Of a stretch of 61,655 nucleotides of DNA, positions 33,865 to 42,476 are shown one piece after another. The position numbers and the translations under genes were made by a program. Origin of the DNA: an uncultured archaeon (GTDB lineage: Archaea; Halobacteriota; Methanosarcinia; Methanosarcinales; Methanoperedenaceae); NCBI GenBank assembly GCA_902384525.1, contig CABMCA010000101.1, forward strand, positions 1-61,655. Direction: 5' to 3'. The notes under the pieces were generated by a model. The model was given only the letters and a program-made list of their open reading frames with translations, was not told the origin of the DNA and did no database searches. Position 1 is the stretch's first letter; each line of letters opens with the position of its first letter.

Positions 33865-35390
33865 CCCACAATATTAACGATCGTATTTCTGGTGACAAAG
33901 AGATTAAAAGATGATTGTTCCACGTTCTCGCGTACAAGAGTGCCGGATATCTCGATAATATCCCCGTAACCCGCATCAATAAGCGCCCTGTTATTTTCAC
34001 TCATATGATATACAGGCATTACCGCATAGCATGGGGATGAAGCGGTGCCGTCGCATATCTTGAACACAAAAGTTTTCTTATCACCGAGATTTCCGGACAT
34101 GACTGATGCTGCAACATTTATGTGTTTCTTGATATGTTTTTTGAGATTTGTTAGAGCCATGATTTTTCCCTTCGCCCGATAAGCGTGTTTAGTAAGTCTG
34201 TCTTTTCTTAATATGACAGATGAAAATTTCATATCTGTGTTCAAATACCTGTAAGAATCCACTGTATCTGCGATCTTTTCCATGAAACCTGGCACCGTAA
34301 TGTTCCCAGGCTCCTGGAAACTCCAGCAATTAATGCCGCTGCATAATCTTCCCCATATAAAAGAGCAGGGACTATAGACATTAAATCCTTTTTTGATCAA
34401 AGCATGCTGGCTGATGCGCAGAGCCTTTGAATTATCAAGGTCAGCAGGCTCAATAATTACCAGTGTGGGATTTTTGCTCACCGAAGCGATCCTTTCCACA
34501 ATATCAGCACGTTCATGAGGAAGAGACCTTAACTCAGCCAGGACATTTGAGAATATAATAAGGTCGACATCCCCGGGAACAGGCGCGGTCTCAACAGGTG
34601 AGTGGACAGGCTCATCAATTGTTATATTTGAATTCGATATATACGCATTACCGCTTAAGAGAAAGCCTGATGTGAGTTCCCTGTAACACCTGATATTTTC
34701 CAGCTCATGCTCTATCGAACCTATCCTGATATTGAGTTTAACATCCATTTTATTCCTGGAATAAATATCCTGGAGTTTCCTTAAGAAATCAAGTGTGCTG
34801 AGTGTAATTGTTCCTGGACCTGAACCAACGTCAACAATGCTCATTTTGTTCATAAGTACTCCACCCTTGAATAATTCAAGTAGCAGGTACTGATACTGGC
34901 AGAAATATACAGGAAAATGATAAAGCAGATAGGATATGATCCTTATCCCGGGGTACCGGGATTCTCCTTCCCCTTTCACTTTTTCTTTTCCTTTTTCCTT
35001 CCCTTCCCCTTTCCAGTATTCCTCTTTCTGCTTCACGATATTCTCGCGGATATGCGTCGCAGTTTCTCCTTTGTGCCAGTTCTTTCCACAGGATCTTTCT
35101 ATATAAGATTCGATCAATTTTTCCATGGAAAGAGGCAATCCCGGATTCTTAAAAACTGCCTCAAGTTCACTGACGATCCCTTCGTCAGAAGGCAGCGGGC
35201 CCTTTACCAGTTTTGTACATTTGTAGTCGGCGCTGCAAAAGAGATCAAGGTCATAAAAATGCGGTTTTAGAATTGCATACAGCTCTTTTTCTTCATATTT
35301 CCTGCTAAGATACTGGTTCATCTCCAGAAGTGCAAACTCAGAGCGGGAGGAGGCGAGGTATTTTGCAAGAGAGAGGATTTCGGTGGTCAT
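33861..35390 (-). CDS. Rsm22-like ribosome-associated methyltransferase-fold protein with OB-like C-terminus
   Basis: The 509-residue protein carries the Rsm22 domain: SIVDVGSGPGTITLSTLDFL (SAM-type glycine loop) near residue 185, LIIFSNVLAELRSLPHERAD, VIIEPADLDNS and a Cys cluster (YSPCSFIWGRLCSGINC). In mitochondrial homologues this cluster binds an iron-sulfur centre and the protein assists small-subunit assembly. The last ~100 residues (KTFVFKICDGTASSPCYAVM, IIEISGTLVRENVEQSSFNL) look like an OB fold, perhaps for RNA binding. A low-complexity Lys/Glu/Gly stretch (residues ~126-142) separates the helical N-domain. Confidence 0.75.
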   Translation of the reverse strand: MTTEILSLAKYLASSRSEFALLEMNQYLSRKYEEKELYAILKPHFYDLDLFCSADYKCTKLVKGPLPSDEGIVSELEAVFKNPGLPLSMEKLIESYIERSCGKNWHKGETATHIRENIVKQKEEYWKGEGKEKGKEKVKGEGESRYPGIRIISYLLYHFPVYFCQYQYLLLELFKGGVLMNKMSIVDVGSGPGTITLSTLDFLRKLQDIYSRNKMDVKLNIRIGSIEHELENIRCYRELTSGFLLSGNAYISNSNITIDEPVHSPVETAPVPGDVDLIIFSNVLAELRSLPHERADIVERIASVSKNPTLVIIEPADLDNSKALRISQHALIKKGFNVYSPCSFIWGRLCSGINCWSFQEPGNITVPGFMEKIADTVDSYRYLNTDMKFSSVILRKDRLTKHAYRAKGKIMALTNLKKHIKKHINVAASVMSGNLGDKKTFVFKICDGTASSPCYAVMPVYHMSENNRALIDAGYGDIIEISGTLVRENVEQSSFNLFVTRNTIVNIVG

Positions 35391-35473
35391 GGGTCAACTC
35401 AATAGAAACAATTAATACTTCTTATAATAATCTAATATATAAGAATATATAAGAGAATTGTGCAGGGGTTGTC

Positions 35474-36256
35474 ATGGGTTCAATCAATTGGAAAGTATAC
35501 TTTATTTTAATAAGTTCATGTATAATCATATCTTCAGCAAATGCTATCGATTATCCAGATGAGCGACCTTCAATTGAATCCGGAAAAAATATCTATCTAT
35601 CGAACTGTGCGGGATGCCATGGTGAAAAAGGGGATGGATCAACTTTTTCTGGCGCTTTCAATTTCACAAACAGCGAAAAGATAATCAACTCCAATTCGTC
35701 AATATTTTTTGATGCGATAACAAATGGAATTCCAGGAACTGCTATGTCATCTTTTAGCAAACTTCCAAAAAAAGACAGATGGGATGTTATAGCATATCTC
35801 TGGACTTTCTGGATCGACAGGCAATCAGCAGAAAATGGGAAAATGATCTATGTGAAAAACTGTGCAGGATGTCACGGCATGCTGGGAAATGGATATGGTT
35901 TTCCCGAGGCTTTTGATTTTACGAATTTAAGCCAGACAGCATCAAAGCAACCATCCGTTTTTTTTGATCGTTTAACCCAGGGCATCCCCGGGACAGCTAT
36001 GCGCTCATATAAGAGCGACCTGACTGAAAATGAACGCTGGGATGCCGTAAAATATCTATTCACATTCCAGTTCAGTGATTATCAGTTCCCAGTACCTCAA
36101 ATTACTCAGCCCCAAATCACTCCCGCGACAACAAAACCTCAATACTCCGGGAAGGAATGGTATAATACAACAGGCGGTGGCGCAATAATTTTAGTTTCAG
36201 CAGGGTTGGCGATTTTTATATTATATCTTTTTATAAGGGGGCTTAAAGAAAGATGA
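35474..36256 (+). CDS. Dihaem cytochrome c, membrane-anchored
   Basis: This 260-residue exported protein has a signal peptide (to Ala ~24), two class I cytochrome c domains (NCAGCHGEKGDG near residue 43 and NCAGCHGMLGNG near residue 132, each with a distal Met in GTAMSSF and GTAMRSY) and a C-terminal TM helix (residues ~235-255). Electron transfer on the outer face of the membrane is expected. Its stop overlaps the NorC-like start by four bases (ATGA), so it is likely the electron feeder of the NO reductase encoded next. Confidence 0.9.
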   Translation: MGSINWKVYFILISSCIIISSANAIDYPDERPSIESGKNIYLSNCAGCHGEKGDGSTFSGAFNFTNSEKIINSNSSIFFDAITNGIPGTAMSSFSKLPKKDRWDVIAYLWTFWIDRQSAENGKMIYVKNCAGCHGMLGNGYGFPEAFDFTNLSQTASKQPSVFFDRLTQGIPGTAMRSYKSDLTENERWDAVKYLFTFQFSDYQFPVPQITQPQITPATTKPQYSGKEWYNTTGGGAIILVSAGLAIFILYLFIRGLKER

Positions 36257-36834
36257 ACAATAACCGGCTCATATTGATCGGGCTTCTTATCCCTGCAATT
36301 CTTATGATCCCGTTTAGCATAATCTCATTCTACACGGATTTTGCCAACAGGAATCCTGATCCTTTATCTGTAACTGTTGATTTTGATCAAAACGCATACA
36401 ATGCAGTTGAAGGAAAGAAAGCTTTCGAGCAGTACCAGTGCATGGACTGCCATACCATCGTAGGGAATGGGGCATATTTCGCACCTGACCTGACCACGGT
36501 TTATAAAAGAATAGGAGAAAATGACGCAGCACTTTCTAATTTTATTCTTTCAGGTGCATCCGCAAAGGGTATGCAGCCAATGCGGGATCGAGGCATGACA
36601 GAAGACGATGCTTACAGGATAACCGCTTTTTTGAAATATGCAAATATGCTTGATACCAACGGCTGGCCTGGCGCCGGTTCATGGGAGAGGGACGGTAATC
36701 CGGACAGTACGTCAGCAAAAAAACTGGATTTTTTCGATATCTGGCAGGTAGTGTCAGGGATCGTATTTATAAACGTGCTGATATTTGCGATAATTCTTGC
36801 TTATGAGAATAAGAAAAATGACAGGGAGGCTTGA
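36253..36834 (+). CDS. norC: NorC-like monohaem cytochrome c subunit
   Basis: This 193-residue protein has an N-terminal TM helix (residues ~5-27). One haem c site, QCMDCHTIVGNGAYFAPDLT, lies near residue 57 and a Met ligand in GMQPM near residue 113. An additional C-terminal TM helix (~165-187) is not found in the ~150-residue bacterial NorC. The EGKKAFEQYQC lead-in is the NorC pattern. NorC passes electrons to the haem b of NorB. It is translationally coupled to both neighbours. Confidence 0.88.
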   Translation: MNNNRLILIGLLIPAILMIPFSIISFYTDFANRNPDPLSVTVDFDQNAYNAVEGKKAFEQYQCMDCHTIVGNGAYFAPDLTTVYKRIGENDAALSNFILSGASAKGMQPMRDRGMTEDDAYRITAFLKYANMLDTNGWPGAGSWERDGNPDSTSAKKLDFFDIWQVVSGIVFINVLIFAIILAYENKKNDREA

Positions 36835-36839
36835 GACGA

Positions 36840-38216
36840 ATGAGTGAATATCCATCAAAAATAAAAACAAGAAAATACTTCATTACAGCTATCCTGCTAT
36901 TTATTGTCCAGATGCTTCTTGGTCTTATAATGAGCGTTGATGTCCTTGCAAGAGACTCTTCAACAAATCTGCCTTTGACATTTGATATTCTAAAAGCGCT
37001 TCATCTCAATTTAATGGTACTCTGGCTGCTTCTTGGATTTATTGGCGGCCTGTATTATCTGCTTCCGGCTGAGGCCGGACGCGATATAAAGCATCCGCGT
37101 TTGATCGATATCCAGTTCTGGTCCCTTCTTCTTATTGGCATCGGGATCATCATCTCTGAGATTTTCTTCACAGGAAGGAACTGGTGGCTGGTAGAAGGAA
37201 GAGAATACCTGGAAGCTGGAAGATTCTGGGATATCCTTCTCACAGCGGGACTTTTAAGCGTTGTTTACAATGTGATCGCTACGATTTTTGAAAGCAGGAA
37301 CAAATTAAGTTCTCCCATTCTTGTCCTTGCTGCAGGCGCTATAGGCTCGATATTAATGTATGTTCCCGGTGAAATATGGTTTGACAGCATTGTAGCTGCC
37401 GAATATTTCAGGTGGTGGGTAGTTCACTACTGGGTCGAGGCTTCATTTGAATTAATAGCAGCAGGAGTAATAGCACTTATTCTCCTGGCAATGACGCAGG
37501 TGCGCCGTGAAATAATTGAAAAATACCTGGCAATTGAAGTCGCACTCATTCTTCTTACAGGAATAATCGGGCAGGGCCATCATTATTACTGGATCGGGAC
37601 ACCAGGCATCTGGATTTTCCTTGGCGGACTTTTTAGCGCACTTGAACCTGTTCCTCTTTTCCTTATGGTCTGGTCGGCATATAAAGACCTGAAAGAGAAC
37701 AAAAAACCTATCCCGAATAAAGTTGTGCTTTACATGATCATCGGAGCTACACTCGGGAACTTTGTTGGAGCAGGGCTGTGGGGCTTCATCCATACGTTGC
37801 CGCAGATCAATTTCTTCACTCACGGAACCCAGATAACGTCATCACACGCACATTTTGCTACTCCTGGCACATATCTGTTACTCGTTATTGGAATTGCGTA
37901 TCTTGCAATCCCGGAAATATCCGGAAGATTGGACTTTTCACACTACAGGGGTAAAATCGGGTTCTGGCTTCTTGTTATTGGTTTTTTGAATATGATAATC
38001 GCATTGATGATAGCAGGGGTCATCCAGGTATACCAGCAAAGGATCGAGGGTTTGAGTTTCATGAGCGTCCAGAATACTCTATTTCCGTATTTTGAATGGC
38101 GATTAATTGGCGGGTTGATCGCCTTTGCTGGAGGATTGCTGATAGCGTATGATCTTATTTTGATAAGCACAATAAAAGTAAAAACTGAACGAAATAATAT
38201 AAATAAGGAGATTTAA
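36840..38216 (+). CDS. norB: Nitric oxide reductase catalytic subunit NorB (cNOR type)
   Basis: This 458-residue haem-copper-superfamily protein with ~12 TM helices reduces 2 NO to N2O. Counting from ATG 36840 (GGGAGG site upstream): His55 for low-spin haem; His196 with Glu200 and Glu204 in HYWVEASFE; His247/His248 in GQGHHYYW; Glu269; His336/His338 in SSHAHFATPGTY. Intervals 196-247-269-336 (51, 22 and 67) equal those of Pseudomonas cNOR (207-258-280-347), as does the four-residue step to Glu211. No cross-linked Tyr of oxygen reductases is present. TTG 36831 is an alternative start. The M24 peptidase gene follows after one base. Confidence 0.92.
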   Translation: MSEYPSKIKTRKYFITAILLFIVQMLLGLIMSVDVLARDSSTNLPLTFDILKALHLNLMVLWLLLGFIGGLYYLLPAEAGRDIKHPRLIDIQFWSLLLIGIGIIISEIFFTGRNWWLVEGREYLEAGRFWDILLTAGLLSVVYNVIATIFESRNKLSSPILVLAAGAIGSILMYVPGEIWFDSIVAAEYFRWWVVHYWVEASFELIAAGVIALILLAMTQVRREIIEKYLAIEVALILLTGIIGQGHHYYWIGTPGIWIFLGGLFSALEPVPLFLMVWSAYKDLKENKKPIPNKVVLYMIIGATLGNFVGAGLWGFIHTLPQINFFTHGTQITSSHAHFATPGTYLLLVIGIAYLAIPEISGRLDFSHYRGKIGFWLLVIGFLNMIIALMIAGVIQVYQQRIEGLSFMSVQNTLFPYFEWRLIGGLIAFAGGLLIAYDLILISTIKVKTERNNINKEI

Positions 38217-38217
38217 A

Positions 38218-39339
38218 ATGAATTCCACGACATATAAGGAACGTTTGAAAAAGTGCAGCAGCCTTTTGGAAAAAGAGGGGCTTGACGCATTACTTCTTGC
38301 AAAACCGGCGAACATGTTCTATCTTACCGGAGATGGGCGCCTGTGTTCTTTTGCCATAATAACACAGGATGGAAAAGTCGCACTTGGTGTGCCAAAGACA
38401 GATATTGAAGATGTAAGGGAACTTGCGGTCTTTGACCATATAGCGGGATTTGATGATGAAGTGGGAATGATCCATTCGATAGCTCATTATTTCAAGGACT
38501 TCGATATAAATAAAGGAGCAGTGGGTCTTGAGTATACTTTCCTGACACAATCCATGATGGGGATGCTGACCCATCCGCATGCCAAACCTAAAGAAGTTTC
38601 TGTCAAGGATTGCACTCATATCATGTCAGAACTACGGTTAGTCAAGGACAAAGAAGAAATAAAATTAATAAAAGGCGCTGCTGCGGCTGCGGACTTTGGT
38701 ATGAAGGCAGCTGTGGAGTCTATTAAATCCGGCATGACAGAATCAAATGTAGCTGCTGAGGCCGAATATGCGATGCGTGAAGCTGGCGCCGAAGAGTTCT
38801 GGAGGACTTATGTTTGCTCAGGTCCCAGAACCAACATTGCCCACGGCCTTCCAACAAACCGGAAAATCCAGACCGGTGACCTTGTGATGATCGATATTCA
38901 TCCGATCGTTAATGGATACAGCGCTGATATGTGCAGGACGGTTTGTGCTGGAAAACCTGATGAAGAACAGCAGAAGGCCTATGATATATATCTTAAGGCG
39001 CAGCAGGAAACCATCAAGAAAGTAAGATCAGGCGCAGATATAGGCGATCTTGAAGAAACACTGCATGCTGTTATTCGGGATGCAGGGCATGGTGAACATA
39101 TTTTCGGTCCTCCCATACATGGCGTGGGAATAGAGTTCGAAGAAGCGCCTCTTCCGCCGGGCCATGCTTTCTTCCATGGGGAAAAAGAAGCTTCGCCTCT
39201 TCAGGCCAATGTTGTTCTGGCGGTCGGGAATTGCGGGCTATATACTGGAAAGTTCGGGGTGCGGGTAGAGGATACAGTTGTTGTTGGGAAGGAGGGACTG
39301 GAAGTTCTTACTTCTTTCAGGCGGAAACTTGAAATATAA
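38218..39339 (+). CDS. M24-family metallopeptidase (Xaa-Pro dipeptidase-like)
   Basis: The 373-residue protein has an N-terminal creatinase-like domain (residues 1-135) and a pita-bread catalytic domain with dinuclear metal ligands: VMIDIHPIVNGYSADMCRTV (Asp pair), GPPIHGVGIEFEEAPLPPG (His and Glu) and VRVEDTVVV (Glu). It probably cleaves Xaa-Pro dipeptides or N-terminal Xaa-Pro bonds. The ATG is one base after the norB stop, so it is cotranscribed with the NO reductase genes. A functional link is not obvious. Confidence 0.9.
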   Translation: MNSTTYKERLKKCSSLLEKEGLDALLLAKPANMFYLTGDGRLCSFAIITQDGKVALGVPKTDIEDVRELAVFDHIAGFDDEVGMIHSIAHYFKDFDINKGAVGLEYTFLTQSMMGMLTHPHAKPKEVSVKDCTHIMSELRLVKDKEEIKLIKGAAAAADFGMKAAVESIKSGMTESNVAAEAEYAMREAGAEEFWRTYVCSGPRTNIAHGLPTNRKIQTGDLVMIDIHPIVNGYSADMCRTVCAGKPDEEQQKAYDIYLKAQQETIKKVRSGADIGDLEETLHAVIRDAGHGEHIFGPPIHGVGIEFEEAPLPPGHAFFHGEKEASPLQANVVLAVGNCGLYTGKFGVRVEDTVVVGKEGLEVLTSFRRKLEI

Positions 39340-39383
39340 CTGTCAAATTCTATTTTGGGCTTTTATATTAGGCAGGCGAAAGA

Positions 39384-39410
39384 TATAAATGCAAGCAAGT
39401 ACATACTTGC
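39384..39410 (+). promoter_or_regulatory. TATA box and TetR-type palindromic operator
   Basis: ATATAAAT (39383-39390) is a TATA-like box 25-30 bases before the TetR start at 39415. Just downstream, GCAAGTACATACTTGC (39395-39410) is a perfect palindrome with 7-bp arms and a 2-bp spacer. It lies between TATA box and start codon, where a bound repressor would block initiation. Autorepression by the following TetR protein is the likely reading. Confidence 0.7.
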
Positions 39411-39414
39411 ATTA

Positions 39415-40008
39415 ATGAATAAAACTGAGCAAAGAATCCTGGATGCGGCTATGAAAGTGTTCGCAGAGGATGGATTTGAGGGTGCAAGGACTAGAAAGAT
39501 TGCAGAATTAGCAGGTGTTAACGAAGTGACTTTATTCCGCAAATTCCAATCAAAAGAGAATATTCTGCGAGTGGTCATGATGAAGAATAGGGATATTGTT
39601 CTTCAAGCGCTTGACCCTGTATTCTTGAATGAAAACAGGGAAAACTTCCAGGTAAATCTTCACAATCTGTGTGAAAATATCATGAAAATTATTGAAGAAA
39701 GGATTGACATGATGGTTATACTGATCGCAGAATCATGGAAAAAACCTGAGATCGCCAGTATCCTGGCTCCGGTTCCAAAAATGATACTTATGAGGCTGAC
39801 CGATTATTTTGAGCAGCAGCAAAAACAAGGAAGAATGCGAAATGTAAATCCCAAAGTTGCAGCTCTGGCCTGCATCAGCTATATTTTTTATTCAAATCTT
39901 TTAAGGAGAATGCTCAGGGACAATAAGTCATCTGGCAGTAAAGAAGAGTTTGAAGCATTTATTGATATTTTTTTAAATGGAATTCTTGAATCTAAAGATA
40001 AAAAATGA
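39415..40008 (+). CDS. TetR-family transcriptional repressor
   Basis: From ATG 39415 it is 197 residues. The N-terminal HTH is typical of TetR (QRILDAAMKVFAEDGFEGAR, TRKIAELAGVNEVTLFRKFQ, SKENILRVV) and a helical ligand-binding domain follows. The longer frame to 39355 runs through the operator and TATA box and is not a real N-terminus. It heads an apparent operon with an exported COG1361-type protein and an ABC transporter, so it probably responds to the exported compound. Confidence 0.92.
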   Translation: MNKTEQRILDAAMKVFAEDGFEGARTRKIAELAGVNEVTLFRKFQSKENILRVVMMKNRDIVLQALDPVFLNENRENFQVNLHNLCENIMKIIEERIDMMVILIAESWKKPEIASILAPVPKMILMRLTDYFEQQQKQGRMRNVNPKVAALACISYIFYSNLLRRMLRDNKSSGSKEEFEAFIDIFLNGILESKDKK

Positions 40009-40054
40009 ATGGATAAACATGCGCTTAAAAAATATCAAGGAGAATAATAATACT

Positions 40055-41233
40055 ATGAATAATAAATCCAATATATCCTGTATTAAAATATCAATCCTGT
40101 TCGCAGTCGCTGTAATCCTTTTGTTGACAGTTCCTGCCAATGCCGAAATTGATGTAGTATTAAGCAAACTCTCGCCCCAACCTGTCGAACCCGGCCATGA
40201 TCTTATGCTTTCGCTCACACTTGCAAATGGAAATGCGCAGGCGAATAACGTTATTCTTACCATCGATCCTGACCCATCGATCATCCTTAAAAATGAAAAT
40301 GATCGGGTCATCAATGAAGGTACAATTATCAGTTATGGTACCGTGGCTGAAAATTATCTTCTTCATATTGACCAGAGTGCATTTTCAGGTATTTATGAAA
40401 TTGAGTTCATGGTGAACTGGATGAGCAGTGACCAGCTGCATGAAATTAATAAAACATTTAAAGTTATGGTGCAGGGAGCGCCGCAGCTTGCAATTTCCAA
40501 TATTACGATCGACTCTGGATCCATAAGCCCGAAGGATATGTTCAATATTACATTTTTACTCTCAAATGCGGGATCAGGTATCGCACGTGAAGTAGAGATC
40601 AGTGCAGAAACATCCGGCCTGCCATTCGTTCCTGCAGGAGCCGACACAAAGATCATAAAAACACTCAAGCCAGATGAGTCTATCGAATTGAACTTCCGTC
40701 TTTTGGTCAAAGATAAAACCGTGATTTCATCCTATTCGATCCCGATAAAGATGGACTATAAAGATGAATCAGGGAAAAATCAGAGTTCCCGGAGTTTTGT
40801 AGGTGTGAATATACTTGGCAATGCTGAACTTTCAATTGGAAATATCAAGACAGAGCCCCAAAATCCTGTAAAAGGTGATCCTGTTACAATGACCCTGCGC
40901 ATTGAAAATTCAGGAAATGGGGACGCGAGGGCAGCAAAAGTAAGCCTAAATATACCATTTGAAGGAACTAAAACTGCCTTTCTGGGAAAAATAAAGCCGG
41001 ATGACGATGCACCGGGTGTATTTACATTGAATGCAGCCCAGAGCGGCGATATTCCATATACTGCCACAATCGAGTTTGAAGATGATCTTGGAAAGCACAC
41101 AGTTAAAGAGGCACTCTCCCTAAACGTGCGCGATACAAATAAAAGTGGAATAATAATACCTGTTATTGTGGTAATACTTGCGGCTGGAACATTTGTCTTT
41201 TACTTTTCCCGCAGGAAAAATAAGAAACAATGA
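40055..41233 (+). CDS. Exported COG1361/CARDB-type protein of the ABC operon
   Basis: From ATG 40055 (AAGGAGAA upstream) it is 392 residues: signal peptide ending ...VPANAEI; about three Ig-like beta domains of the CARDB/NEW3 type (FNITFLLSNAGSGIAREVEI, VTMTLRIENSGNGDARAAKV); and a C-terminal TM helix (GIIIPVIVVILAAGTFVFYF) with a basic tail. It is thus anchored with its bulk outside. It lies between a TetR regulator and a MacB-like permease, where bacterial systems have a MacA-type adaptor. An accessory role in export is inferred. Confidence 0.82.
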   Translation: MNNKSNISCIKISILFAVAVILLLTVPANAEIDVVLSKLSPQPVEPGHDLMLSLTLANGNAQANNVILTIDPDPSIILKNENDRVINEGTIISYGTVAENYLLHIDQSAFSGIYEIEFMVNWMSSDQLHEINKTFKVMVQGAPQLAISNITIDSGSISPKDMFNITFLLSNAGSGIAREVEISAETSGLPFVPAGADTKIIKTLKPDESIELNFRLLVKDKTVISSYSIPIKMDYKDESGKNQSSRSFVGVNILGNAELSIGNIKTEPQNPVKGDPVTMTLRIENSGNGDARAAKVSLNIPFEGTKTAFLGKIKPDDDAPGVFTLNAAQSGDIPYTATIEFEDDLGKHTVKEALSLNVRDTNKSGIIIPVIVVILAAGTFVFYFSRRKNKKQ

Positions 41234-41269
41234 CCAGCAACCGATACACTAAACAATATAAGGCGTCAC

Positions 41270-42472
41270 ATGTTAACTGATCTGAATCTATCATTATTCC
41301 TGGCATATAAGTCAATTACAAAAGGCAATAAAGGAACCCTTGTTTTGACAATCTTTATTATGTCCCTTATCTTTGTAAATTTAGTATTTACAGCCTCCAT
41401 TTTTCTTGGATTGGGAAACACAGTGAATAACCAGGTAATTAATACTCTTTATGGAAACATTGCAGTTGAACCAAAAAAAGATGAAAAATATATCAGTGAC
41501 GTTCATTCACTGGAACAAAAGATAAATAGCGTTCCCGGCGTAACAGGCATCTCCTCACAATATGTAATTGGCGCCGCATTTTCCTATAAAGATAAAAGCG
41601 GGGCATGGGCTATCCGTTCAATCAATCCCGATGATGAAAAAACAGTCACTATAATACACAATTTCATGATCGATGGGGAATACCTGAGCAAGCTTGACAC
41701 TGATGAGATCATCCTTGGAAAAGAGATACCTGGTGGTTATGGCGGGGATCTTGAACATCTTTCACTTGGCGGAGTTAAGATCGGTGAATCTGTCGATGTG
41801 CTATTCAATAACGGCGTTAAACGGAGTTACCGGGTAAAAGGTGTATTTGATGTAAATTTCCAGCAGTCAAATAACCTCGCATACATAAGCCAGAATGAGA
41901 TGGAATCCGTACTTGGTTTCAATGATAAGGCATCACTTATCCTGATCAAGACCGGTGAAACTGGAAATGAAGAAATTTACATAAAAAAGTTCCTGGAACT
42001 GGGTATTAAAGAAGAGATCAAACCATGGACAGTCTATGCTGCCATGGTAAAAAACATAACTAAAAGTTTTGATATGATCGCTTTATTGATCGCCGTAATC
42101 GGACTTTTTGTGGCAAGCGTCACCATTTTTATCATAATATATGTGAACACCATAAGCAAAAGAAGGCAGATCGGAATATTGAGAGCCATTGGAATAAAGG
42201 AAAATATTATCATTCAATCTTATATCTTCCAGGCGATGTTCTATGCGATAAGCGGGACGATCATAGGTTTATTTATAATGTTTTTCATACTGGAACCCTG
42301 GTTTATCGAACATCCACTGAAATTCCCGGTCGGGTATGTTTCATTATTGATAGTACCTGAAAAAGTCTCGATAAATACTATAAGCCTGATAGCTGCTGCA
42401 TTGGCTGCGGGATTGATACCATCATGGATGGCAGTCCGGGAAACGATATTAGAGGCTATCTGGGGTGATTGA
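41270..42472 (+). CDS. ABC transporter permease, MacB/FtsX type
   Basis: This 400-residue membrane protein has an N-terminal TM helix (residues ~22-48), an extracytoplasmic MacB-PCD-like domain (~50-260) and three C-terminal TM helices. The FtsX motif is KRRQIGILRAIGIKENIII. The fold matches type VII ABC exporters or lipoprotein-release systems, which pull on a partner outside the membrane rather than moving substrate through it. The stop overlaps the ATPase gene start region. Confidence 0.9.
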   Translation: MLTDLNLSLFLAYKSITKGNKGTLVLTIFIMSLIFVNLVFTASIFLGLGNTVNNQVINTLYGNIAVEPKKDEKYISDVHSLEQKINSVPGVTGISSQYVIGAAFSYKDKSGAWAIRSINPDDEKTVTIIHNFMIDGEYLSKLDTDEIILGKEIPGGYGGDLEHLSLGGVKIGESVDVLFNNGVKRSYRVKGVFDVNFQQSNNLAYISQNEMESVLGFNDKASLILIKTGETGNEEIYIKKFLELGIKEEIKPWTVYAAMVKNITKSFDMIALLIAVIGLFVASVTIFIIIYVNTISKRRQIGILRAIGIKENIIIQSYIFQAMFYAISGTIIGLFIMFFILEPWFIEHPLKFPVGYVSLLIVPEKVSINTISLIAAALAAGLIPSWMAVRETILEAIWGD

Positions 42473-42476
42473 AACC

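Noticed and set aside
36840-38216. NorB considered as a cytochrome c oxidase subunit I
   Set aside because: No cross-linked Tyr or K/D-channel motifs are present, while the GHHYYW and HYWVE motifs with both glutamates and exact cNOR spacing are.
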